A DNA stretch of 45,755 bases, from NCBI GenBank assembly GCA_012728215.1, contig JAAYFO010000182.1:1-45755 (forward strand), written 5' to 3'. Position numbers and translations under genes: made by a program. The notes beneath the pieces are model-generated. The model saw only the letters and a list, made by a program, of their open reading frames with translations. It was not told where the DNA came from and did no database searches. How positions within the stretch are numbered: position 1 is the first letter of the stretch; each line of letters starts with the position of its first letter. This document shows positions 34,445 through 42,167 of the stretch, in pieces. The DNA comes from Spirochaetales bacterium. GTDB taxonomy: Bacteria > Spirochaetota > Spirochaetia > Sphaerochaetales > Sphaerochaetaceae.

Positions 34445-35752
34445 CTACAATGCTATAGGGAATACAACCACAGCCCATGCAGTGGAAACCAACCAGATCA
34501 GAAGACCAGGAATCAATCCCTGTCTGAACATGGAACGCAAGTCATAACCTCCCAGTCCCATGATCATCGGTGCCGTGGCGGTGGCCATCGGCGTCATGAA
34601 GGCACACAGTGCAGCCGCCTGAACCAGAAGGCACAAACCTATAGGGCTTACACCCAGAGCCTTGGCTGTCATTATTGATACCGGAGTGAAGATGTTCAAA
34701 AGAGCCAGATTGTTCATGAACTGAGTCAGCACAAAAGGCACAAAGAAGAAGATTGCATAGAAAACGAAAGTGTTTCCAATGGCATTTCCAAACGTAGCCA
34801 GGGCACCCCCAATAAGGTCGCCTGCACCGGTGCTGGTCAGTGCGGCGCCAGTTGCGAGCGAACCAGCATAAAGCACCAGCATGCCTGCCGGAATCGCATG
34901 ATACGCCTCTGTTTCCTTAAGCACCCCGAACACTATCATCAGGATCGCCCCTGTCATGCATATCGCCCATTGAGGCAGGTTGATCACTGGTGAGAGAAGC
35001 AGACTCAATGAGACAATGCAGAAAATCAGAATGGCACTCCACTCATGAAAAGGAGAAAGCTTGTCAAAGGCATTCTTTCTGCCCATGGCAATGGATTCCA
35101 AAGGAACAATCGGGCTCTCGGGAGCCAGACGGTCGGCAAGGAAGATGCACCATAAGAGCACAAGCAGCATCGCAGGGAAGCGAGCCAGTGCTATGTCCCA
35201 TACTCTGAACTGATATTCGGTGTAGTCAAACATCTGAAGATAGCCATTGAGCGTTGCAAAATTCGTTGCGCTGGTTCCAATGGGAAGCACTCCACATGTG
35301 GCTATGGCAATCAGTCCTATCGGAAAAATTGCCTTGGAGGGACTCACCCCCATCTGAGCACAGCTTGCAAGAACAATCGGAGAAACTATGACGAACGCTG
35401 CGGAAGGACTCTGGATGAACTGAGAAAGCAACGCAGTGAGCAGACAATATCCGACCATCGCCTTACGCCATGACCCTGCACTGATTCTTGAGACAAGCGA
35501 AGCGATTCTTGTGATGAAACGGGTACGGCCAAACCCTTCAGCGACGATGAACATCGATGCAATCATCATCGTGTTGGAGTTGGCGAATCCGCTGAGAGCA
35601 GTCTTCGCATCTATGCACCCAGTCACATAATACAGCACCATGCTGGCAATCGCTGTGATTGCCATCGGAATCTTCCGCCAGATGAAACTCACCACTGTTG
35701 CGGTGAAGATCACCAATGAAATCAACATCTTGAAATCCATGGACAAGTCCAT
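34445..35752 (-). CDS. SLC13/ion-transporter superfamily permease
   Basis: 435 residues, 10-12 membrane helices. Two similar halves carry the hairpin motifs FANSNTMMIASMFIVAEG and, in the second half, TQFMNNLALLNIFTPVSIM. FIQSPSAAFVIVSPIVLAS is the first-half substrate loop. These fit the divalent anion/Na+ symporter or arsenite-permease-like superfamily. Located between a HAD phosphatase and an M20 amidohydrolase, it may import the amidohydrolase's substrate (a dicarboxylate or acyl-amino acid); this is inference. AAGGGTGG precedes ATG by seven bases. Confidence 0.8.
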   Translation of the reverse strand: MDLSMDFKMLISLVIFTATVVSFIWRKIPMAITAIASMVLYYVTGCIDAKTALSGFANSNTMMIASMFIVAEGFGRTRFITRIASLVSRISAGSWRKAMVGYCLLTALLSQFIQSPSAAFVIVSPIVLASCAQMGVSPSKAIFPIGLIAIATCGVLPIGTSATNFATLNGYLQMFDYTEYQFRVWDIALARFPAMLLVLLWCIFLADRLAPESPIVPLESIAMGRKNAFDKLSPFHEWSAILIFCIVSLSLLLSPVINLPQWAICMTGAILMIVFGVLKETEAYHAIPAGMLVLYAGSLATGAALTSTGAGDLIGGALATFGNAIGNTFVFYAIFFFVPFVLTQFMNNLALLNIFTPVSIMTAKALGVSPIGLCLLVQAAALCAFMTPMATATAPMIMGLGGYDLRSMFRQGLIPGLLIWLVSTAWAVVVFPIAL

Positions 35753-35798
35753 TACATTGCCACCCTTCAGCCATTATCACTGACGAGGATATTTACCG

Positions 35799-36626
35799 TC
35801 AGCTGCACCGGCTATCCGTAGAAAACACCAGTTTCTCCAAAGCCTTGGAGATTCCAAAATCCTCATTGGATGCAGTCACATAATCAGAAACCGCTTTCGC
35901 GGAATCTGTTCCATTCGCCATGCAGACACCGAAACCAGCTCTCTGCAGCATTCCAATATCATTGTCATAATCACCAAATGCCATGACATTCTCGGTACTG
36001 ATTCCAAGGTACTTTGCCAGAATATCCACGGTATCGGCCTTGGTGGTGCCCATAGGAAGGAATTCAAGAATGTTAGGCGAAGAGAAAACAGCATGAAGCT
36101 TTGAGAATCCAATTTCAAGGAATCTGCGCTTGAGCTGTTCCAGCTTCTCATGATCAGTGTTCTTTGCCAGAATCTTATAGAAGTTCATATCACATTCTGA
36201 GGAGAGAGCTTTTTCCATTCTCATTGTCTTTCCTTCAAACCCACAGACTTTGACCTGATTGTCAAACCAGCAGTTTTTATCCTCCATCACCCAGTCATCA
36301 AGCGAGAAAAGAAGCGGAGTGCATCCATACTCGCGGATCAGCGGAACGACATCGCCAAGAATTGCCTTATCGGTAATGGCATCTCTGACCACTTTGCCTC
36401 CCATTTCAACATAAAGACCATTGAAACAGGAAATTGCCGCATCAAAATCCAATTGCTTTAGAATGCAATCCAATCCACCTCTGAATCGTCCTGAGACAAT
36501 TGCAAACGGAATGTTCAGATCCACTGCAGCATGATGCAGCGCAGCTCTGTCCGCTTCACTTATTCTTCCATTACTGTCAATCAACGTTCCATCGACGTCA
36601 CTGCAGATAAGCTTGATTTTTTCCAT
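35799..36626 (-). CDS. HAD-superfamily Cof-type phosphatase
   Basis: 275 residues. Motif I CSDVDGTLIDSNG with the nucleophile Asp, motif II IPFAIVSGR, a C2B cap in the middle, Lys in GTTKADTV (motif III) and GDYDNDIGML (motif IV). Cof/YidA-type enzymes dephosphorylate sugar phosphates and cofactors such as pyridoxal phosphate; the substrate here is unknown. It leads the operon with the SLC13 permease (46-base gap) and the broken amidohydrolase. No clear ribosome site was identified. Confidence 0.9.
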   Translation of the reverse strand: MEKIKLICSDVDGTLIDSNGRISEADRAALHHAAVDLNIPFAIVSGRFRGGLDCILKQLDFDAAISCFNGLYVEMGGKVVRDAITDKAILGDVVPLIREYGCTPLLFSLDDWVMEDKNCWFDNQVKVCGFEGKTMRMEKALSSECDMNFYKILAKNTDHEKLEQLKRRFLEIGFSKLHAVFSSPNILEFLPMGTTKADTVDILAKYLGISTENVMAFGDYDNDIGMLQRAGFGVCMANGTDSAKAVSDYVTASNEDFGISKALEKLVFSTDSRCS

Positions 36627-36777
36627 AGCTGCGATGATATCAGATTACCGAAGCTTTGAATAGAAACATCACTTGCAAAGAGACTATTGATCAAGGCATT
36701 CAAAGAAAAACGGATTGTTTCATCATCACCTTGGTGCTAGAATCAAACTGGTGAATCCCGTCTGGACAGGCCTCAGC

Positions 36778-36794
36778 TTTAAGTTGGCTTAAGG
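36778..36794 (+). promoter_or_regulatory. Direct-repeat box TTTAAG-N5-TTAAGG upstream of the response regulator
   Basis: TTTAAG (36778-36783), TTGGC, TTAAGG (36789-36794): repeats start 10 bases apart, one helical turn, as in sites for OmpR/PhoB-type dimers (compare the PmrA box CTTAAG-N5-CTTAAG). The same arrangement stands before the VTC gene at 38784. Likely the binding site of the regulator coded just downstream. Confidence 0.55.
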
Positions 36795-36827
36795 TAGGGA
36801 TGTTAGGATATGCAACGGAGGAATGCC

Positions 36828-37502
36828 ATGAGACTGCTTCTTGCAGAAGACGAAAAAGAACTATCCAATGCATTGTGCATGATCCTGCGCCATGACAATT
36901 ATTCGGTCGATGCAGTGTATGATGGAAATGAGGCCTTGAACTACATCACTTCGGGAGAATACGATGCTGTCATCCTGGATATCATGATGCCAGGAATGAA
37001 CGGCATAAACGTGCTCAAGGAAGCCAGACGGAGAGGCTGCGCCACTCCTGTCATAATCCTCACTGCAAAAGCAGAAATCGAAGACAAGGTCCTTGGGCTT
37101 GATTCCGGTGCCGATGACTATCTCACCAAGCCTTTCTCCTCAAGTGAACTTCTGGCAAGACTCAGAGCTTTGAGCAGGAGAAAAAGCGAACTCACTTCGA
37201 ATGAGCTCAAGTCAGGGAACATCACTCTGAATCAGGCAACAGGAGTTCTTTCTTCATCTAAAGGTGAATTCAAACTTGCAAACAAGGAATTTCAGATGAT
37301 GCAGATGCTGATGGTTGAGCCGGGACGAGTCATTCCAACTGATAGGTTCATGGAAAGAATCTGGGGCTGGGATTCTGATGCGCAGATCAATGTAGTTTGG
37401 GTATATATTTCATATCTCAGGAAGAAACTGACAGCATTGGAAAGCACTGCCAAAATCATTGCTTCCAGAAGCCTTGGATACAGTCTGGAGGTTCCACGAT
37501 GA
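36828..37502 (+). CDS. OmpR/PhoB-family response regulator
   Basis: 224 residues from ATG 36828, which has GGAGG six bases upstream (the track begins six codons earlier). Receiver domain: LLLAEDEKELSNALC acid pocket, phosphoacceptor Asp in AVILDIMMPGMNG, and Lys in DDYLTKPFSS. Winged-helix output domain from about 130, with RFMERIWGWDSDAQINVVWV and the wing end IIASRSLGYSLEVPR. The kinase gene follows with ATGA overlap. Because the DNA box upstream of this gene is repeated before the VTC gene, it probably controls itself and the VTC/DUF4956/beta-helix genes. Confidence 0.95.
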   Translation: MRLLLAEDEKELSNALCMILRHDNYSVDAVYDGNEALNYITSGEYDAVILDIMMPGMNGINVLKEARRRGCATPVIILTAKAEIEDKVLGLDSGADDYLTKPFSSSELLARLRALSRRKSELTSNELKSGNITLNQATGVLSSSKGEFKLANKEFQMMQMLMVEPGRVIPTDRFMERIWGWDSDAQINVVWVYISYLRKKLTALESTAKIIASRSLGYSLEVPR

Positions 37503-38752
37503 TTGAGAAACTGAGAAGAAAGTTCGTATATGTGTCACTCACTTCCGTTTCCGTGATGCTTCTGATTCTCATGGGAATTCTAAACTCACTGAATTATATC
37601 ACCACAGTGGACAAAGCCGATCGGACTTTAATGATTCTTTTTGACAACGGCGGAAGATTTCCAGAGCCTGTTGAACCAATGGCTGAGGATGACATTATGC
37701 ATAAGCCTCCATTACATGGGATGGACAAGGACCTTAAGCATTTCTCAGCGGAAACACCATTCGAATCCAGATATTTCTCAGTGACATTCGATTCAAATGG
37801 CAATGTATCGGCGACTGATACCGCTTCAATTGCAGCGGTGACCAAAGAATTGGCAGAAAAACATGCAGCCTCGGCAAGAGAAAGCGGAAAGGAATCAGGG
37901 TTCATCGGCAACTATCGTTTCAGATCAGATGGCTTCATGGTCGTGTTTCTCGACTGCACGCGAGACATTGAATCATTCAGATCATTGCTTTTCATCTCTC
38001 TTGGTGTGGCGGTGGCAGGCCTTTTATTTGTATTCATCTTTAGCCTGTTCTTCTCCAATATCGCATTGAAACCTGTAATGCAAAGTTATATGAAACAGAA
38101 GCGGTTCATCACTGATGCCTCCCATGAAATCAGAACACCCCTGACAATAATCGATGCCAATACCGAAGTCATTGAGATGACATCTGGAAAGACAGAATGG
38201 ACAAGAAGCATAAGAAGTCAGATAACCAGGCTGAGCGAGTTGACGAAATCGCTTGTATCACTGTCAAGAATGGATGAGGGAAACGGAAGCTTCAATCCAA
38301 CTGAATTCTCATTGTCGGATGCGTTGGAGGAAGTTGGCGAGCAGTTTGATTCTTCAGCAATGCGAAGTCATAAGAAATTCGAAAAGGACATTGAGCATGG
38401 AATCACTATGAAAGGTGATGAAACACAGATCAGGCAGTTGATTTCAATTCTGCTTGACAATGCTATGAAGTACTCCAATCCAGAAGGCTGGATCAAGCTG
38501 GAGATGGGACGAAACGGACACAAGGCTTCAATAGCGGTCTCAAACTCCGTTGAATCAGCTATCAAGGGCGAACATGATCAGGTGTTTGACCGTTTCATGA
38601 GAATGGACTCATCTCGAACCCACAGCACTCCAGGCTATGGTCTTGGACTCTCAATTGCCCAATCCATCGTTCTAAGGCATAAAGGAAGGATTTCCGCCTT
38701 CAGCCCTGACGAAAGGACATTCTGTCTGAAAGCAATTCTACCAATTGTGTAG
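37499..38752 (+). CDS. Sensor histidine kinase
   Basis: 417 residues from ATG 37499, which overlaps the regulator stop (ATGA); the track's start 34 codons earlier is inside the regulator and has no support. First membrane helix about 10-32, a periplasmic region of 110-120 residues with many acidic residues and HKPPLHGMDK, second helix about 160-185 (LGVAVAGLLFVFIFSLFFS). H-box DASHEIRTPLTI; N-box LISILLDNAMKYS; G-boxes DRFMRMDSS and GYGLGLSIAQSIV. It phosphorylates the upstream regulator. The signal is unknown; the acidic, His/Met-containing sensor may bind cations. Confidence 0.94.
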   Translation: MIEKLRRKFVYVSLTSVSVMLLILMGILNSLNYITTVDKADRTLMILFDNGGRFPEPVEPMAEDDIMHKPPLHGMDKDLKHFSAETPFESRYFSVTFDSNGNVSATDTASIAAVTKELAEKHAASARESGKESGFIGNYRFRSDGFMVVFLDCTRDIESFRSLLFISLGVAVAGLLFVFIFSLFFSNIALKPVMQSYMKQKRFITDASHEIRTPLTIIDANTEVIEMTSGKTEWTRSIRSQITRLSELTKSLVSLSRMDEGNGSFNPTEFSLSDALEEVGEQFDSSAMRSHKKFEKDIEHGITMKGDETQIRQLISILLDNAMKYSNPEGWIKLEMGRNGHKASIAVSNSVESAIKGEHDQVFDRFMRMDSSRTHSTPGYGLGLSIAQSIVLRHKGRISAFSPDERTFCLKAILPIV

Positions 38753-38783
38753 AAACAAGGAGTTGGAGATAAACTTGATTCCT

Positions 38784-38800
38784 TTTAAGTAGATTTAAAC
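38784..38800 (+). promoter_or_regulatory. Direct-repeat box TTTAAG-N5-TTAAAC upstream of the VTC gene
   Basis: TTTAAG (38784-38789), TAGAT, TTAAAC (38795-38800), same spacing as the box at 36778. Probably bound by the response regulator coded upstream, giving its own promoter to the VTC operon. Confidence 0.5.
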
Positions 38801-38842
38801 TGCCACTGCTAGATTTCAATCACAGACCTTGGAGGTGTGTTT

Positions 38843-39550
38843 ATGGAATACAGCAGCATTTTTGAACGGACAGAGATGAAATATCTTCTCAGCACCAAGC
38901 AGTATCTTGCTGTGAAGCAGGCAATTTCCAAATGGATGGAGATTGACAAGTATGGCAGAACTACCATCTGCAACCTCTACTATGATACTTTTGACAGCAT
39001 TCTGATCCAACGCTCGCTGGAGAAGCCACTCTACAAGGAAAAGCTCCGAGTCAGATCATATGGACAAGCCGGCATTCAGAGTCCTGCTTTTGTTGAGTTG
39101 AAGAAGAAGTACAAGGGAATAGTCTACAAACGTAGAGTGGCAATGCCATATTCAGACGCCATCTCATACATGAATGGACATGAAGCACCGATGAGCAATC
39201 AGATTATCTCAGAAATTGATTACTTCAAGTCTTTCTACAGGAACCTGAGACCTATGATGTACATCAGCTATGAGCGGGAAGCTTTCTTCTGCAAGTCATC
39301 AGCAGATCTGAGAATCACCTTCGACCAGAATATTCTTTACCGGGACACCGATCTTTCGCTATGCAGCAGACCTTATGGAAGCAGCCTGCTGGAGGAAGAG
39401 CAGGTCTTAATGGAAATCAAAGCATCAATGGCCATACCTCTATGGTTGGTATCGATTCTAAATACTGATCATTTGACAAAGACATCATTCTCAAAGTATG
39501 GGAATGCCTATCTTAGTTCAATTGCAAAAGGAGTTTATGAATATGCCTGA
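38843..39550 (+). CDS. VTC-domain polyphosphate polymerase-like protein
   Basis: 235 residues from ATG 38843 (GGAGG seven bases upstream). The VTC tunnel domain shows FERTEMKYLLSTKQY, CNLYYDT, KEKLRVRSYG, VELKKKYKGIVYKRRVAMP, ISYEREAF and VLMEIKASMAIPLWL: the Lys/Arg and Glu residues that line the ATP-polymerising tunnel in yeast Vtc4. Yeast Vtc4 makes polyphosphate from ATP and moves it through the membrane; the bacterial relatives are less known. No membrane helix of its own is present; the DUF4956 partner starts eight bases before its stop and may supply the membrane part. Confidence 0.88.
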   Translation: MEYSSIFERTEMKYLLSTKQYLAVKQAISKWMEIDKYGRTTICNLYYDTFDSILIQRSLEKPLYKEKLRVRSYGQAGIQSPAFVELKKKYKGIVYKRRVAMPYSDAISYMNGHEAPMSNQIISEIDYFKSFYRNLRPMMYISYEREAFFCKSSADLRITFDQNILYRDTDLSLCSRPYGSSLLEEEQVLMEIKASMAIPLWLVSILNTDHLTKTSFSKYGNAYLSSIAKGVYEYA

Positions 39551-40238
39551 CAATTTCTTCAGCAGCATTCTTGATTCTGCAACAACACAAGCCATTTCAG
39601 TCACGAATTTCCTCATATGTCTGGGAACCTCGCTTGTCCTGGGATTGATTCTTTCCCTCGCCTACATGTACAAGAGTCATTACACAAAAAGCTTCTCTGT
39701 GACTATGGCGTTGATTCCATCGGTGGTATGCATAGTCATCATGATGGTCAATGGAAATGTTGGTGCAGGAGTGGCGGTTGCAGGCGCATTCAGCTTGGTA
39801 CGGTTCAGATCTGCAACAGGAACGGCAAAGGAGATCGGAGGGATATTCCTTGCCATGGGAGCCGGTCTTGCATGCGGAATGGGATACATTGCATTTGGAA
39901 TCTGCTTCTGCATTATCATCGCAGCGGTATGGATGCTGTATTCCCAGTCGCACTTCGGAGAGAAGCAGAAAGTCCAGGCAGACCGGACATTGAAGATCAC
40001 TATCCCTGAAGATCTGGACTATTATGAAGCGTTCGACGATCTGATGGCTCTCTACACAAGCAAGAATCAGATCATGAAAGTCAAGACAACCAATTTGGGA
40101 AGCCTTTTCAAGATCACATGGAACCTGACATTGAGCGATCCATCCAAAGAAAAGGAATTCATCGATAAACTTCGCTGCCGGAATGGCAATCTTGAGATTG
40201 CAATGTACCAGCAGGAGATTCAGAGCAACGAGCTCTGA
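39543..40238 (+). CDS. DUF4956 membrane protein
   Basis: 231 residues from ATG 39543. The AAGGAG site is nine bases upstream, and ATG 39537 would be only three bases from it. Four or five membrane helices lie in the first 130 residues, with the strongly conserved-looking GNVGAGVAVAGAFSLVRFRS and GTAKEIGGIFLAMGAGLACG. A soluble 90-residue C-terminal domain follows. DUF4956 genes habitually follow VTC-domain genes. The overlap of eight bases supports a complex, perhaps a channel or anchor for the polymer product. The function is not established. Confidence 0.88.
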   Translation: MPDNFFSSILDSATTQAISVTNFLICLGTSLVLGLILSLAYMYKSHYTKSFSVTMALIPSVVCIVIMMVNGNVGAGVAVAGAFSLVRFRSATGTAKEIGGIFLAMGAGLACGMGYIAFGICFCIIIAAVWMLYSQSHFGEKQKVQADRTLKITIPEDLDYYEAFDDLMALYTSKNQIMKVKTTNLGSLFKITWNLTLSDPSKEKEFIDKLRCRNGNLEIAMYQQEIQSNEL

Positions 40239-40249
40239 TGGAGGAAAAC

Positions 40250-42091
40250 ATGAGAAAAAGCATAAGAATAATCGTAGCTGCATTGATCATGATTGCAGTG
40301 TCCACGTTCTGCCTCGCCGGATGTGCCAGCAAGGAAGAAAACAGTACAGAAGTTTCAAACTCAGCAGCTGCAGTAACGTCTGCTTCAGAAACGACACGGC
40401 CTGCAATTTCAGGTCAGTCTACGTTCCCGCCACCAGACGGAACAGACTTTCATGGTGGGAAAGGCGGATTTGGTGGAATGGGAGGAATGGACAATTCCCA
40501 GACCGATGTCACTGACATCAGCACAGGAATAACATCAGGCATTGATCCCTCAAATCAGTTCTCCACGAGAGATGGAATCACGTCATATGACGAGGCTGCC
40601 TGCACTGTCATAGACCTCAGCCAGATGTCACAGAGTGTAAATCTTACCAATGAGGGACTCTACCTGATAACAGGGACTCTTTCCAATGGCCAGCTTGTCG
40701 TCAACGCCCCAAAAACAGCAAAGATCCAGATAATTCTGAAAAACGCCTCCATTTCTTCTGATGAGGTTGCAATACTGATAAATCAAGCCGATAAGGTATT
40801 CATCACTCTTGCAGAGAATTCGGTCAATGAGATCTCGGGAGCAATAGTCTCCAAGGCAGATCTGACAATCAATGGCAATGGAAGCCTGACCATCGATTCA
40901 CCAATATCCGGAATAGATGCAAAGGATGATCTTGCCATGACAGGAGGAACAATCGCCATCACCAGTTTTGAGCATGGAATCGAGGCAAATGACAGCATCA
41001 GGATTTTTGGTGGAACATTCATGATTGATTCTGACAAGGATGGCTTGCACTGCTCAAATTCGGAGGATATTGAGAAAGGCTACATATTCATCTTTGGTGG
41101 AAGTTTCGACATTAATGCCGCAGGGGATGGAATCGATGCCAGTGGAGAGATTCTGATCACCGGTGGTGAATTCGAAATCGTCTCAGGTGGCGGTGCCGCC
41201 AGTTCAACAAAAGATCATCAGCCACTGATGGACTTCAGAGGGATGACGAATTCGACAGTGAATGAAGAGGAAGAAAACTCTTCCAGCTCCAAAGGAATCA
41301 AATCAGATTCCATACTGATGATCACCGGCGGAACATTCTCAATTGACAGCTTTGATGACGCAGTCCATTCAAATGGAAGCGTGAAGATATCAGGAGGAAA
41401 ACTTCAACTCAGTTCGGGAGACGATGGAATACATTTTGAATCTCAACTGGAGATCGCGGATGGAGCTGTGACAATCACCACGTCCTACGAAGGCATTGAA
41501 GGAGCTGTGATAGTCATCAGGGGCGGCATAGTGAATGTGACCTCATCAGATGATGGTCTGAATGCAACAACAGGAACTGCATCTTCCCAGAATCCTATGA
41601 CAGGCGATTCTTCGGCACTGGTCGTCATCTCAGGAGGAGAACTGACTGTCAATGCAGGTGGAGATGGAGTTGATTCCAACGGATCCCTTCTGGTGACAGG
41701 CGGAACGACCGTTGTGTTCGGTCCGGTGGACGGCGGGAATGGAGCAGTTGACTATGGCATTGCAGCCAAGATCACAGGAGGCGCTTTCATTGCATTCGGA
41801 TCCAGCCAGATGGCTCAGAACTTCAGTGGATATTCAACCCAGGGAAGCATTCTTGCAGCTTCTTCATCCCAACAGCCAGCAAATTCGCTGGTGACGCTTA
41901 CAGATGAAAATGGTGAGAAACTCATAGTCAGTCTTCCTTCAGCGAAGAGCTTCAACTCGGTAGTAGTAAGCACACCTGAAGTCATTCAAGGCAGCACCTA
42001 CAATCTGACTCTTGGAAATCAGACTAAAACAATTACCATGACAGATACCATCTACAGCGAAAGTTCAGGCTTCGGGAAATTCCAAAGATAG
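40250..42091 (+). CDS. Beta-helix lipoprotein, Cthe_2159/DUF4353-like carbohydrate-binding protein
   Basis: 613 residues from ATG 40250 (GGAGG five bases upstream). Lipoprotein signal ending LAGCASKEE, so anchored outside the inner membrane. A Ser/Thr/Gly-rich linker (to about 100) is followed by right-handed parallel beta-helix repeats of the form GGxFxIxxxxDGIxxxG: GGTFMIDSDKDGLHCSN, GGSFDINAAGDGIDASG, GGELTVNAGGDGVDSNG. This matches the PF14262/Cthe_2159 family, a polysaccharide-(polygalacturonate)-binding beta-helix with Ca sites. It is the last gene of the VTC operon and ends at a strong terminator. Binding of a surface polymer or polyanion is plausible; the ligand is inferred only. Confidence 0.85.
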   Translation: MRKSIRIIVAALIMIAVSTFCLAGCASKEENSTEVSNSAAAVTSASETTRPAISGQSTFPPPDGTDFHGGKGGFGGMGGMDNSQTDVTDISTGITSGIDPSNQFSTRDGITSYDEAACTVIDLSQMSQSVNLTNEGLYLITGTLSNGQLVVNAPKTAKIQIILKNASISSDEVAILINQADKVFITLAENSVNEISGAIVSKADLTINGNGSLTIDSPISGIDAKDDLAMTGGTIAITSFEHGIEANDSIRIFGGTFMIDSDKDGLHCSNSEDIEKGYIFIFGGSFDINAAGDGIDASGEILITGGEFEIVSGGGAASSTKDHQPLMDFRGMTNSTVNEEEENSSSSKGIKSDSILMITGGTFSIDSFDDAVHSNGSVKISGGKLQLSSGDDGIHFESQLEIADGAVTITTSYEGIEGAVIVIRGGIVNVTSSDDGLNATTGTASSQNPMTGDSSALVVISGGELTVNAGGDGVDSNGSLLVTGGTTVVFGPVDGGNGAVDYGIAAKITGGAFIAFGSSQMAQNFSGYSTQGSILAASSSQQPANSLVTLTDENGEKLIVSLPSAKSFNSVVVSTPEVIQGSTYNLTLGNQTKTITMTDTIYSESSGFGKFQR

Positions 42092-42114
42092 TTCTTCTTC
42101 AAAAAATCATCAGG

Positions 42115-42148
42115 ACCGCAGAATAACAAAATTCTGCGGTCTTTCTTC
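42115..42148 (+). terminator. Terminator of the VTC operon
   Basis: GACCGCAGAAT, loop AACAAA, ATTCTGCGGTC (11 perfect pairs) and TTTCTTCTT. Confidence 0.9.
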
Positions 42149-42167
42149 TTGAATGTGAGCTTGAAGT

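Noticed and set aside
37397-37498. Longer start of the second histidine kinase
   Set aside because: Overlaps the regulator by over 100 bases with no ribosome site; ATG 37499 gives the usual ATGA overlap and a normal first helix.
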